Source: Phaeosaccion multiseriatum
Taxonomy: Eukaryota; Ochrophyta, other classes
Length of the DNA: 64,000 bases
Assembly: GCA_965112735.1 (NCBI GenBank)
Contig: OZ218954.1
Span: 1,488,001 to 1,552,000 of the forward strand
Direction: 5' to 3'
Made by a program: the position numbers and the translations under genes. Positions 9,455 through 21,499 of the stretch are shown one piece after another (within the stretch, counting starts at the first letter, position 1; every line of letters starts with the position of its first letter). The notes beneath the pieces are model-generated. The model was not told the origin of the DNA and searched no databases. It saw only the letters and a list, made by a program, of their open reading frames with translations.

Positions 9455-12400
9455 CTATTGCGCTTGCACCATAGCCCGGCCTCGAAACCCGTGTGCCCCA
9501 GCAGCGATCATCACTCCACCTCTCGCCCCTCCTCCTCCTGCACCCGACGCGGAGAGTCTCCCTGCTGTTTGTGGTCTCTGTGGGAATCCTCCTGCATTTG
9601 TGGCCATGGATGCAGGCCGCCCGCTTCCGCTTCCGCCGATCCCTCCTCCTCCTCCTCCTCCTCCTCCTCCTCCCCCTGGGCCCAATCTCCGATAAAAGCG
9701 AGAGGAGGAGTTGGGTGGGTGGTGCTGGTGGGCAATATAGTGACCTCGCGGAGAGGAGGAGTGATAGTATGGGTTGTTGGGCTGATGGCGGAGGTATCCT
9801 CCTCCTCCTCCTCCTCCTCCTCCTCCACCACCACGACCGCCGGCGCTGCCAATCAACGCACTCCCCCGCGATGAGGACGAAGAAGCAGTACAACCGGCTG
9901 CGCCAACGACACTCCCCGCCCCTCCCATCGGTCTGCGAGAGGGGCTCTTTGCTCCTTGTCCTGGTGATGATGCGGGTAGCTTAGAGTTTCGGCGAGGACT
10001 GACGTTACTGTTGCTGCTGCTGCTGTCGTTGTCGCCGCTGTTCGCCGCCGACGACTGCTGCCGGGGTCCGCCGCTTCCGAGTTGAGATCCTGCTCCTGTT
10101 GCCGCCGCGCTCCCCCCCCCTCCCACCGCCGCCGCCCCTCCACCGCCTCCACCTGCTCTCCCTGCTGCTGGCCCAGGAGTGCAAGATGTCATCGTGTTGT
10201 TGCTCCTGCCTCCCTGGCCGAGATTGGTCGTATGCGAAGAGTATCGGGTGCTAGAACTAGGATGGTATCTACGCGGGTGGTGTTGCGGCTGTTCCTGCTG
10301 CGCCGGTCCGCTCTGTCGAGAAGTTTGCGACATTCGAATCTGGGTCGTCGTCGTCGTCGCCTTCTGGTGGTGGTGCTGCTGTTGATGCTGTACTCCTCCT
10401 CCAGACGAAGGCCAGTGACTATTCACGAGCCCTCGAGTGGTGCGGAAGGTGCGAGCGGTCTGGGGCCTCCAAGGCACTAGCTTGTTTCCGCCGTTGTTAG
10501 CTATGGCACCAGACGCGCGCCGGACAGGCGAGTCGCCTCCTTGTGCTCTCACTCCCCTGCCGCCCCCTTGCCCGCCGCGGAAGGGGGAACGACCACCTCC
10601 ACCAGCAGCAGCAGCAGCAGTAGCAGCGGAAGAGCCCCCTGAATACCTCTCCACTTTGTCGATCATCAATGGTGGCACAGCCACGCGTGCCTGATTCGTG
10701 GTGCGAGAGGTGCGAGAGGGAGATGATAGCGACGCTCCCGCTGTGCCGGGGCGCGGCCGAGGCGAGGGTGTGGCGTCATAGGGCACATCACTGTGCGTGA
10801 CATTGGGCGATGGATGAGCAGTGGAGGGCGAGCGAAGAGGGATACTGGAGCCTGCTTCGATCGGTGCCCGGGCCCTGGGCTTGGGAGACGTGGTTGAAGT
10901 GGACTCGCCGCCCCGCTGTGTCGCACTCGCTTCCTCTACGCCGCTACCGCCTGGAAGGGGTCGAGACTTCGATACATCATACTCATGTACCACCACCTGC
11001 GGATGCGGCGGCTGCTGTTGCTGCTGCTGCTGCTGCTCCTCATCTTGGCGAAACTCCTGCGCAAGTGGAGTGTTGGAGTCGCCGGATTTACCACCCGCGA
11101 AGGAAGCAAATGTCTTGGGCGACTCCGCCGGTGGCCTGTGCTGCTGCTCCTTCTCGTCCTTTATCTCAGGCTTCTGCTCATGGGCAATAGTGTAGAGCGG
11201 TTCAGAGAGTGATGACGTCACGGTCTGTCAGGGACCAGCAAGGTCTTTGCTATACGGGTGGTAGCGGGTGTGTCGCCCTGTGAAAAGTACCAGTTCGCAT
11301 GTACTCAACGCACTCACCCACTCACCCACTCGCTCACTCACTCACTCACTCACTCACTCGAACTCACGCGCTCACCCACTCGCTCACTTACTCACTCACT
11401 CACTCACTCACTCACTCACTCACTGAATTCATTCACTCACTCATTCTCTCATTGACTCATTCTCTCACTCACTTACTCATACACTCAGTACTCAAGCACT
11501 CACTCACTCACTCACTCACTCACTCACTCACTCACTCACTCACTCACTCACTCACTCACTCACTCACTCACTCACTCACTCACTCACTCACTCACTCACT
11601 CACTCACTCACTCACTCACTCACTCGCTCATTCACTCAGGCATACACTCAGTACTCAAGCACTCCCTCCCTCCCTCCCTCACTCACTCACTCACTCACGC
11701 ACCATGTACTGCAGCTCCTCCCCTCGCCCAGTGGCCGCACACGTGGAGGCCGTGCCTGGTCTCGACATTATCCCTGCCGCACCTGCACCCACACTCTCAG
11801 CCACGGTGGTGGCAGTGCTGGTGGTCTGCTGCAGTTGCTGCTGCAGTCGCATCGCCTCGATGTTGGCCCGCTCGATCTCCCTCCCAAGCCTCTTGAGGAG
11901 GAGGTAGTATGTGGTGGTGACATTGTTGTGCGACTTATTTCGAATGGCGTCCTGTCCGAGGAGGGGGGTGGGGGGGGTTGGGGGGATAGGAAGAATAGGG
12001 GGGCGTAACGCCATTAAGGTGGGCAGTTTAGGGTATGGTCATGATTGAGGGAGTACCTCGGGGGTAGTTGTGAGCAACCCGAGTCCTCGCTTTCTCCTCT
12101 CCTTCCTCTCTCTCTCTCCCTCCCTCCCTCTCTCTCCTCTCCCTCTCTCTCTCGCCCTCTCTCTCTCTCTCTCTCTTCTTTCTTACCTGCACGACTTTGG
12201 GACTGAAGCCCATGGCCATCATCTTGTTGAGAATGGCCTCATCCACCACCTCATTGGCGTCCAGGCCGCTCCTCAGGGCCGGGCGGTCCACTGCCAGGTA
12301 CCACTCATGAAGCCGAATCTCCTCCATACCATAGCGGGTGTCTGGGTTCGTGTCGAGCATATGAGAGAGGAGGTCCTTCAGCGGCTCGGAAAGCCACAGA

Positions 12401-14142
12401 GGGGTAGTGTAGCGCCCGGCCAGAATCTTTTTGTAGAGCTGGGAGGTGTTCTTGTCTTCAAAGGGCAGGTATCCGCTCACCTGACATGACGAACGAAAGG
12501 AATGGAGCAGGTAGAGTAGTAGGGAGAAGGCAGGCAGGCAACAGCGGGGGCGAAGAGTATGAGCAACTACAGTGGGAGCTACATGCACAATGTGTCCGTC
12601 TCAGAAGCGAGGTTTACTCTGCTGTTCGTGCCCGTGACTGATGCCACGACCAACCGACCGATGGTGGAGCGGCGGGGGGAGAAGACACGCAGGCCACAAT
12701 GGCCCGGACGCACCATGGCAAAGAGAATCACGCCCATGCTCCAAACGTCCGCCTTTGGGCCAATGTAGCGCTTGCCCGCAATCATCTCTGGAGCAGCGTA
12801 GCAAGGCGAGCCGCAAGCAGTCTGCAGCAGCTTCCCTCCTTCGTGCGTGTTGCTCAGGCCAAAGTCTACAATCTTGAGCACCCACCCAACGCTAGAGGAC
12901 TGCAGCAGGAGATTCTCCGGCTTGAGATCTCGGTGGGTGACCTCCATCCTGTCGGGGGGGTGGGGGCGGAGCGGAGAACATAGGCCAAGAGAAGGAGCAC
13001 GGAAGAAAGGGAGGGGAAGGACAGGAGAAGGAGGGGGCAGGTTAAGATGAGAGACACGAGAGAGTGGACGGGAAGGCGACAGGCAAGGATGCATCTCAAC
13101 GGCAGAGCGAATTACTCCTGTCTCCTATTCTTACCAATCACGTTGTAAAGCACAGACATGTCAAGTCCCTTTCTCCTCTCCTCTCCCCACTTCTCCTTCT
13201 TCAAGACCCAACCCCTCCAACTCACTTGTGGAGGTAGTCCACCCCATCGACCAGCTGGTGGAGAAAGTTGCACGCTTTTGGCTCTTGCAGTCGCCGATGC
13301 CGCACAATGTACTCGAACATCTCCCCTCCATCCGCTACCTCCATGATGAGGTAAATGTTCTTCTGAGAGTCCACCACCTCGTACAACTGCACCACATTAA
13401 AGTGCCTATTGCGCTTCAATATCTTGATCTCCCGAGTCACTCGTCGTACGTCCGCGATTTCCTTGATGCGACTTTTCTCGAGGATTTTCACTGCGACCTG
13501 TGGTTGTTTTATTCGTTTGTGGTAGTAGTGTTTTCATTCCCGTCACCGGGGAAGGAGTGGACGGTCAAAAGAAATCGGGTAAGAGGAGGGCGAGAGAGAA
13601 AGATGCAGAAGAAAGCGAAGGGCGAGACAAACCATGGAAACAGAGATGACTGTGAGCGTAGATGCAAGATGGTGACAAGCAGGAGGGAGGGAAAGACCAC
13701 TCAAGTGCCAGACTTTGTGTCAGTGGCTTTTTGCGCTCACCTTCTCCCCGCTGGGGACGTGTATGCCAATTTTGACCTTGCCAAACGTGCCCTCTCCTAT
13801 TGTTTTGCCCAGCGAGTAGTTCCCCACGGTTTTGATAGCCCCCGCATACCCTCTTCCCTGAGATCCCGGCTGCTTTCCAGGCTGCTGCTGCTGCTGCTGC
13901 GGCTGCTCCTGGGGCTTCTTCGGCTGTTGCTCGCACGGCTGCTCGTTGTTGGTAGCGTTGTCATCCCCGTGGGGCTCTGACTCTCTGCCTACTTTCGCTT
14001 GCCCTACTACCGTAGCCGGATTGGGCGGGACGTAGAAAGGACTTGGCTTCCGTCCAGAGCCGTAGCCGCCGCCTCCTCCTGCTGCTGCACTGCGTGGCCG
14101 CACTCGAGCCCGGTACCCCGGCTGTGCAGTGGGCGGCGCCAT
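9455..14142 (-). CDS. SNF1/AMPK-related Ser/Thr protein kinase with UBA region and long low-complexity tail
   Basis: Six exons (14142-13741, 13497-13226, 12948-12714, 12480-12187, 11951-11703, 11224-9455) splice in frame to 1073 residues. An in-frame upstream ATG at 14214 would add 24 residues. Kinase motifs in order are GEGTFGKVKIG, VAVKILEK (catalytic Lys), HRDLKPENLLL, KIVDFGLSN, and the T-loop LQTACGSPCYAAPEM, which matches the SNF1/AMPK type. A UBA-like segment follows (EAILNKMMAMGFSPKVV, then DAIRNKSHNN), also typical of SNF1/MARK kinases. The last exon encodes about 590 residues of Gln, Gly, Ser and Ala repeats with no recognised KA1 domain. Exon 1 adds a Gln/Pro-rich leader. It probably senses energy or nutrient state, by family. 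It is divergent from the thiolase gene. Confidence 0.93.
11310..11700. repeat. (ACTC)n tetranucleotide array inside a kinase intron
   Basis: About 390 bp of cact/ctca repeats with a few variants fill almost the whole intron between kinase exons 5 and 6 (11225-11702). The donor of exon 5 abuts the array. The resulting THSL-repeat reading frames are artefacts of the repeat. Confidence 0.95.
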
Positions 14143-14346
14143 GGCTTGGTGGGAGCTCCTTCGCCACCTCCCTCCTACCTCTGCTCCGCTGCACAAAGGG
14201 CCTCGCAGAAGCAACCAGCGATATCAACCAAGGACAGCCCGGACAGAACTGAAACTGTCGCATAAGTCAACAAAGGTACGGATGGCACTTAACGGCGTTT
14301 TCCCCCTCTCGTTTCATCTCCTCCCTGGTCTTTCCCTACGACAACC
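14143..14346. promoter_or_regulatory. Putative bidirectional promoter (kinase / thiolase)
   Basis: The divergent starts are only about 130-204 bp apart, depending on the kinase start. Control elements for an SNF1-type kinase and a beta-oxidation enzyme must therefore be shared or interleaved. No specific factor site is recognised. Confidence 0.5.
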
Positions 14347-17170
14347 ATGCAGACTGCGAATCATAGCACACTGCAGCAGGAGGATAATCAGCAGGAGCAG
14401 CGGTGGGAAGCGCAAGGAGGATCCTCAAGGGCCTCAGCGCAGCGGAGAGTGCAGCTCCTAGCCACGCAGCTGGCAGCGGGGGAGAGGGGGGGCAGTGCAA
14501 GTAGTAGCAGCTCGAATCAGGCCAATACTTTCTCACAAGTGGGAAGCGCCCCCAGCCCGTCCGACGTGGTGATAGTGGAGGCCATTCGCACTCCGATCGG
14601 CCGGGGCAAGCGAGGCTCCTTCAAGGACACCACCCCTGACGTCCTCCTCTCGGTACGTGCTACGTCTTGGCGCGGAGCAGCAATGTGCAACAGCAGCAGC
14701 GACAGGCTGAAGCACAAAGCGCAGATGGAAAAGAGGGTGGAAGCCGGCCTTGCGGGGCAGGGCCCTCAGGTGCTTCGGGGTCAAGCTAAAGGGCCTCTGG
14801 AACAATAGCCTTTTTTGTCCTCGAAACTGATTCCTCCCCTTCCCGACCGCGTCCCCCTCTACATGCGACGGTATTCCCGACACGATGTCTGCGAATGGAA
14901 TTCGGCGTATGAGCAGGCAGCGATCAAAGGCCTCCTGGAGCGGACCCGCGTCCCTGCAGATGCCGTTGGGGAGGTGAGTGACAGGCCCCTCTCCCTTCAT
15001 GTCTTCCTGCCCAAGCAGAGACTCGCACATCTCCGCCCCAACATTAGAGTGTGTACGTTGACAAGTCAGACGCGAGGACTGAGCTAGGCAAATACTTCTA
15101 TCTGCCCTATCCGATCTGGAGAGCTGCAAAGGGGCCTCCGAGATCTCCCCGTATCTCCCCCTGACCACCACCGACCCCCACGACAATGTCCTCCACCACA
15201 CATCTCCTCCCCCTCCTCCTTTCCGCCCCCTTTGACATGAAGGTGTGCGTGGGGAACGTCTTACAGCCCGGTGCCATGGCAGCGGGCGCTCGAATGGCCC
15301 AGCTGGTGGCGGGCATGCCCGCATCCGTGCCTCTCAGCACCGTCAATAGGCAATGCTCTAGCGGCCTGCAGGTGTGTGTGTGGTGCTACGCATGGGAGAG
15401 TGTTTGATATCATGATGCCAGGGCAGATGAGAAGGCGGGCATGTTGGAGGCGTATGAAGGTCCCGGCGTGGGCGGTGGGGTACTCACAAGAGAATTTTCT
15501 GCGAGTGGCGGTGAAAGTGTGATACATCGCTCGAGGGGCGGTCAGCCCTATCAACGAGTAAACCTTCGTGATCATGGACCACTCATAATATCTTTGTTCT
15601 CTCCCTCTCTGTCCTGCTCTCTCTCTCTCTTGTCTCCCTCTCGCCAAAGGCCGTTGCCCACATTGCGTCTGGCATCGCCTGCGGCTACTACGATGTGGGC
15701 ATTGCAGCAGGAGTGGAGTCCATGTCCCTCACCTCCATGAGCGGTCCGAAGCCCCAAGTGGATTGGTGAGTACAGCGAGGTATCGTCACCGCTGCCATGG
15801 CATTCATCGCCTTCTAGTCTCTCGCTGCCTTAGGAGCTCTGACAATGCACATCCGGCTATGATTCAAATGCAATGCTCTCAGGGATGCCGTCAAGACCAG
15901 CGCGGCCGCCTGTGAGTGCACTTTGCCAATGGGCATCACTAGCGAAAACGTCGCCGCGAAGGTCAGTACCTGGTGTCAGTCGGTGGGTCAGTCAGTCAGT
16001 CAGGAGATGGTTTCGGGTAGTTAGTCGGTCAGTCGGTGGGTCATTCAGGGGCTCAGTCACTCACCCAGTCACTCACTGCTCGCTCGGTATCCTGGTAGAG
16101 AAACCTTCCTTCCCTACGCGGCAGATTCTCGCCAAGAGGAGGTGCTGTGTGCACCTGCAGCGCCAGCCAATTCAAACTCAAACATCTCCTCCGCATTGCA
16201 TTGTTGTTGGGTACGGGGTCCATCTCTCCTCCCCTCCCCTGCAGTATGGCATCAGCCGAGAGCAGCAGGACGCCTTTTCCGTCCAGAGCCATGTCAAAGC
16301 CGCTGCGGCTCAGAGTAATGGCAAGTTTGATGCTGAAATCATCCCCGTAGCGACGCGTGTCAAGGACAAGGATGGCAACATGGTGGACGTGTTGGTGCGT
16401 CAGGACGAGGGCATTCGTGCTAAGTCGACGGTTCAGAGTTTGGGCAAGCTCAAGGCGGTGTTTAAGAAGGGAGGGAGTACCACGGCAGGTGAGGGAGGGA
16501 GGGAGTGTTTAAAAGGAGAAGGGAGGAGGAGGAGGATTGAGATGAGGAGGAGGAGGAGGAGGAGGAGGAGGAAAGGAAAGGATGGGGAGAAACGGGGAAG
16601 TGGAGGGTGTGGCAAGGGCAGGGAAAGGGAAGAGAGAATGGCGAGGGCGGGGGCGGTGGCGATTGAAGGAAGCAGGGGAGTGCTGACAGGCGGCAGACGG
16701 AGAGCTCGAGAAGAAAAGAAGAGGGTGGAGGGAGGTAGATAAAAGGGCAAGCGAAGGATGTGTGTGTAAGTCAACAGGTCGAGAGATGGAAGGAGGAAAG
16801 CGGGAAACGACGAGCCACACCAAGATGTGGTAGGGTTTGAACAGTAGATGCCCCCCAGAAGCAAGAAAAGCGTCACTGGTTGCCCTCCCCCCCCCGGCCC
16901 GCTCCCAACCCATCCTTCCGTCCACTCCCACCACCCTTCGCCCCCCCTTACCGCAGGCAACAGCAGCCAAGTGAGTGATGGGGCAGCGGCAGCCCTGCTC
17001 ATGACTCGCTCCCGAGCAGAGGAGCTTGGTATGCCTGTGTTGGGCGTGTTTCGCGGGTTTGCGGTGCGAGGTGTGCCTCCCGCCATTATGGGCATTGGCC
17101 CTGCAGTGGCCATTCCAGCGGTCTTGGAACAGGCACGTGCATGTGTCGGGGGACGTGTATCGGTGTTGTA

Positions 17171-17204
<34 letters not shown>

Positions 17205-17644
17205 CGTGTGTGTGAGAGAGAGAGAAAGTGTGTGTGAGAGAGAGAGCGTGTGTGTGTTATGGGAAGTGGGGGGGTCTGATGATGCTGTCTGCCTCCCCTT
17301 GGTGAGATACATACATGTACATCTCCTATCTCCGGCACTCCCCCGTCTCTACTCTCAATCCATCCATCCACTGCCATACATTCCTTTGTCCTTCCACCCA
17401 TCCGCTGCGCCGCCATCCATCCACCCTTCCCCCATCCCCAGGTGGGGCTATCTATGGACGACGTGGACATTTTCGAGATTAACGAAGCCTTCGCGTCTCA
17501 GGCAACGTACTGCATCAAGCACCTCGACATTCCTGCGGAGAAGGTAAGGGCCTACGCGGTACCTCCTTGCCCAGGAAAGGATTGAGAAGGCTTGAATCTT
17601 GAGTCCCCGGTTGCTGGCCTCCGACTTCGCTCCCTTCCCCCCCC

Positions 17645-17710
<66 letters not shown>

Positions 17711-17931
17711 ATCTCCCCCTTCCCCTGACCCTTATAAATGCCCCTCCTCTTCCCTTCCAGGTGAACCCCAATGGCGGTGCCATCGCTCTGGGCCACCCTC
17801 TGGGCTGCACGGGCTGTCGTCAACTCGCAACGCTGCTGTACGAGCTCAAGCGAACGGGGCAGCGTGTGGGTGTAGTGTCTATGTGTATAGGAACGGGCAT
17901 GGGAGCGGCTGCTGTCATAGAGGCCCCTTGA
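14347..17931 (+). CDS. Peroxisomal 3-ketoacyl-CoA thiolase with N-terminal PTS2 motif
   Basis: Exons 14347-14652, 14917-14973, 15243-15371, 15650-15765, 15883-15961, 16245-16488, 16957-17132, 17442-17543 and 17761-17931 give exactly 459 residues. The protein aligns along its length with animal ACAA1. It performs the last step of fatty-acid beta-oxidation, cleaving 3-ketoacyl-CoA with CoA. Visible sites are the acyl-Cys in [12 protein letters not shown], the [10 protein letters not shown] block, the His in [10 protein letters not shown] and the C-terminal Cys in [13 protein letters not shown]. Residues 34-42, RVQLLATQL, fit the PTS2 consensus; the C-terminus (IEAP) is not PTS1. The seventh intron appears to start with GC rather than GT at 17133. 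The C-terminal residue order argues for peroxisomal rather than mitochondrial thiolase. Confidence 0.95.
17659..17708. repeat. GT microsatellite in last thiolase intron
   Basis: An uninterrupted GT tract of about 50 bp follows a CT run in the intron before the final thiolase exon. A second GT/GA-rich stretch lies in the preceding intron at about 17168-17258. Confidence 0.95.
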
Positions 17932-18646
17932 GGGGGAAGGGAAGGATGGGAGGAGTGTAGAGGAGGACCGGAGGGAAATTATAGAGCAGCTACCGGCTGA
18001 GGCGCCCGTTTTCCTCGTGGCGGTTGTTCATAGAACGTAGAAAATCGTTTGATCACTATTAATTTTTTTTTCTTCTTGTCAAGCTCTTGGCTGGTAATGT
18101 CTCTGTTGGCACCCTTCCATTGACGAGTGAGTGCTTCCTTCCTCTGTACCTCTGTCGCCCTGTCAGCTCCACTCTCTAGTGCATAGGACCCCAGCTCACG
18201 CGCACCCAACACTCCCTCCCTCTCTCTTTCTCGCTCTTGTTTCAATTTTCATTTTCATTGTAGTGTATTTCAAAAAACATCCCAGCAGGTCGCCTCTGAG
18301 ACAGGAGAGTGCGGTAGAGTACGACTACACGACAGCCTATGAGAGCGGAACATCACTATAGTAGTGCCCTTACTCCCCCCACCCCACTGCGCGAGAGCTT
18401 CCATCTGCCACACAATCGGCTCTTGGTTGTGGTCAAACCCCGCACGCTGCCTTCCAGTGTGTCGGGTATCTCCTTCCATACCCTCGTAATTCTTCTTCTA
18501 CCTGCGGCCCTGAACCTTCTCACAAAAAGAGGCCACTCACACCCCCCACGCGCCCTTTTCAGGCAATTCCATCCCACCTCACTCCTCCTCATCTCCTCAC
18601 CGACACATACCCATCCACCCTCCCTCCCTCTCATACCCTCCCTCCC
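17932..18646. other. Convergent spacer between thiolase and Cpn20
   Basis: This tail-to-tail spacer presumably carries both 3' UTRs. It has pyrimidine-rich stretches (18540-18660) but no protein family signal, RNA gene or repeat family that I can identify. Confidence 0.5.
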
Positions 18647-20615
18647 TCATGGCTTCCATTTACACAGGCAATCCACCATGCGCACTACCGAGTACCTCGA
18701 AGACTCAATGTTGATGTCCATGCTTGCAAAGCTGCGGTACTTGACATAGTCGCCCACTTCCATGGGTGTAGGGGCAAGCGTGCCCTTACTCGTCGTGCGG
18801 CCTTCGCCAAGGGCCACAACGACTCCCTGGGACGCGTTCTCCTCCGCTACTGCTGCGGTGGCCAAGGCAATGCCCTTGTCGGTCATGCCCGTGCCTCCGT
18901 CCAGCTTCACAAGGACCTTTGTGACAGGACAGGGGATGGCAGTGGATGGATGGGATGGGCCGCAAAGCATGCAGGAATGTCAGCAGGAGCTCGCAGGGGA
19001 AGGGGAAAGGACTGGACTTTAGAGGAAAGGAGAGGAGTAGAGAGGAAGACAAGGAGGAGGAGGAGGAGGAGGAGGAGGAGGAGGAGGAGGAGGAGGAGGG
19101 CGAGGAAGGGGGGCAGGAGGGGAAGAGATGGGAGAGGAAAGGGGCAGGAACGAGACGTGGAGGAGGACAACAGTGGAGGGTAGGAGGAGAGGGTAGGGTA
19201 GGGAGGGAGAAGGTAGGGAAGGGGAGCGGGGGAGGGTTTCTAGGCGGGCAGGCCGCGGTGACTGAGGCCTTGTGCGTCACAGGCTGGCGGCATTCACAGC
19301 AACAACCAACTCGTTGACCGGACATGCCTTTTGCGCAAGCACACACACACGCACACGGCCACACGGACCCATCTGATGCTGCCCCGCAGGCTGCGGACAC
19401 ATTCTCACCTGATCGCGGACCATTTTGAGGCTTTCCTGCGACACACGGTCCCCTTCGTACACGAGTAATAAGTCATCGTCCGTGATGATCATGTGCTCTT
19501 CGCCCTGGTAGTCGGCCTGCCGATCAAACAAAGGGGCGGGGGGGAGAGATACGGATAATACGTTACGTTCTAATCAGGTCCATCACGACACACGACACAC
19601 GGAGAAGGGGGAGGGAGATGCCCTAAGGAGATGCCCTATAGAATCCTCTTCCGCGGCCGACTCCTCATCAGTCAATCATCCGCCCCGCTATTTCCGGATG
19701 GCAGTAGATGAAGCGGGATGGCAGTCGATGGAGCGGAATGGCGGTAGATCAGCCCTCAAACCCTCTCCCCCGCCCAATGTCTTGGGGACCCTCTTTTCTT
19801 ACCTTTGTGCCGATGAACTGGCTGTACAGCACGTTGTCTCCAGGCTGGACGCACATGGGGATGAGCTTGCCAGTGAAGGGGTGGATCCGCCCAGGCCCAG
19901 CCGCCACCACGGTGCCCTCCTTGGGCTTATCCTCCGACTGATTGGGCAGCGCGAGGCCTCCCTTGCTGAAGGCTGCGGGGCGTGCGGTATTGATCGCATT
20001 GAGGGTTTGTTAGAGGCAGGAGGGAGAGGCGATGAGAGGCGGAAATGCTTACTATGCAGCAAGTCAGGGGACTAAAGGTCACTGTGTTTAGTTTAGTTCA
20101 GTTCAGTTCAGCAGAGTGCCTCTCATTCAAGTCCAACGGGTGTAAGAGGGGGCAGCTACACGCGCTTTACGTGGTTTCGGTCCGCCAGAAACACGCACCT
20201 GATGCGTCCTGATTGACCTTTACGAGGATAACATTATTGACGGGCTTGAAGGGGTTATCGATAACCTGCGGGTCGGGCGTGCGAGGGGAGAGGGGGGGGC
20301 AGGGGGCAGGGGAAGGTCAGGGGGAGAGAAAGCGTGGGCGAGGGCTCAACACCCCTCTGAAGAGTTGACGGTGATGCACTGAGCCGTGAATACATAGAGA
20401 GAAGAACTGACTGAGCCGTGAATACATAGAAAGAAGAACTGACTGAGCCGTGAATACCTAGCGAGAAGAACATAGTTAGTGTTAGAGTGCCACGATAGCC
20501 TGTGCGCCTTCTCTCCTCTCACCTTGTCATCGAGAATGTAGGTAGTTTCGGATGACATGGCTAGCCTGTGAGCAGAGAGGGGAAGAGAGCGACACCGAGA
20601 AAAATACAAGCACAA

Positions 20616-20687
<72 letters not shown>

Positions 20688-21214
20688 TCCATTGAGCGAG
20701 GGAGCACAAAGCGGGGCTGTCCACCGTAGTTTGTCAAAGACTTTCCGCCCCCCAAAAGAGCCTGGTAAGCACTCCTTCCGCCTGGGAAACTGTAGAGCGC
20801 GCTGAATCAGGTAAGCACGAGCAGTAGGCGGACGCCTAATGAAGCCTCAACCCTCGGCGGTCTTTGAGTACAGAAAGTGCCCCTTGTTATTCACCCCGCT
20901 CCCTCCCATGCAGACTTTAAAGCTCTTCTTCGCACCCGCGCTGCCCTGCTTTGCCACCCTCCCTCATTCTGGGCCATCATCGTTAAGACGCAAACATGAT
21001 ATATGAACACGCCTCGTCTCATCCTCTCGCACCTGCTGCTGCTACTGCTGCCGCTACTCGGCAATCCACAACTGTTTCTTCTCCTACTCGCTGAGCCACT
21101 CGCCGCTGCTGCAGTGCTTCCTACTCCGCTGACCCAGAAGGCTTGGCATGGGGTCAAGTAGCTGGCGAGAGCGAAGGCTCCAGCCGCAGGGGCGAGCCAC
21201 GAGGTTAGGTGCAT
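18647..21214 (-). CDS. Plastid co-chaperonin Cpn20 (tandem GroES domains) with bipartite presequence
   Basis: Six exons (21214-21033, 20565-20523, 20265-20199, 19972-19803, 19516-19409, 18916-18647) join in frame to 279 residues. The mature part has two Cpn10/GroES folds: the first spans NNVILVKVNQDASAFSKGGL to EEHMIITDDDLLLVYEG, the second starts VRDQVLVKLDGGTGMTDKGI and ends near KYRSFASMDINIES. Tandem GroES is characteristic of chloroplast Cpn20, which caps Cpn60 during Rubisco and other folding. Exon 1 encodes a signal peptide (LAPAAGAFALASYLTPCQAF) followed by a Ser/Arg-rich stretch with Phe at the predicted cleavage site (QAF/WV), as expected for import into a secondary plastid. The C-terminal residues (VVRMVDCLCKWKP) are less conserved, and another end by splicing is possible. 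It is divergent from the CRM gene. Confidence 0.93.
19050..19105. repeat. GGA trinucleotide tract in Cpn20 intron
   Basis: A run of gga triplets lies in the last intron of the minus-strand Cpn20 gene (18917-19408), within a purine-rich region extending to about 19240. On the transcript it reads as a TCC/CT-rich stretch that could serve as a long polypyrimidine tract. Confidence 0.9.
20612..20683. repeat. CA then GA microsatellite in Cpn20 intron
   Basis: A short CA run is followed by about 55 bp of GA repeats in the first Cpn20 intron (20566-21032). On the coding strand it reads CT, just upstream of the exon 2 acceptor at 20566. Confidence 0.9.
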
Positions 21215-21499
21215 TGCTTTGCTCTTCGTCCGCAATGAAGAACTGCTGCGCTGCGTCCTCTTCCTCTGATGCCAAGACAAGAGCAAGGCAAGGCAAGGCA
21301 AGGCAGGGCAAGGAGGACGATTATCTCGCTGTTGTGTGTTTGAGGCAAAGCACAGTTCTGCCAAACTGAAACTCACACCGTGTCGCCTTGCTGCTCCACC
21401 CACTCGCAATCCCCACTCCCACACGCTCCCTCAGGCTTCCTCACACCGCTACTGCCGGTCTACTGGGTTTGGGAGAGCGGCCTCTTTTGTATGAACTGC
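21215..21499. promoter_or_regulatory. Putative bidirectional promoter of two plastid-protein genes
   Basis: About 285-325 bp separate the Cpn20 and CRM-protein start codons. A short direct repeat (aaggc, five copies) at about 21286-21311 is the only obvious sequence feature. Shared control is inferred from position and from both products being plastid-targeted. Confidence 0.45.

Noticed and set aside
9511-10152. Poly-Glu and Arg-rich minus-strand frames within the kinase tail
   Set aside because: They overlap kinase exon 6 in other frames; only the spliced kinase frame connects to exon 5.
11310-11700. CRISPR-like array
   Set aside because: The repeats are contiguous tetranucleotides with no spacers, inside a eukaryotic intron.
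11258-11907. THSL-repeat protein on the + strand
   Set aside because: It is the translation of the ACTC array in a kinase intron on the other strand.
16433-17470. Long Ser/Leu/Pro-rich minus-strand frame
   Set aside because: It lies across thiolase introns and exons on the opposite strand and is driven by CT/CA-rich sequence.
20700-20765. Extra Cpn20 exon containing FGGGKSLTNYGG
   Set aside because: The frame already closes perfectly from exon 1 (phase 2) to the exon at 20565; adding this segment is not needed and lacks a clean donor.
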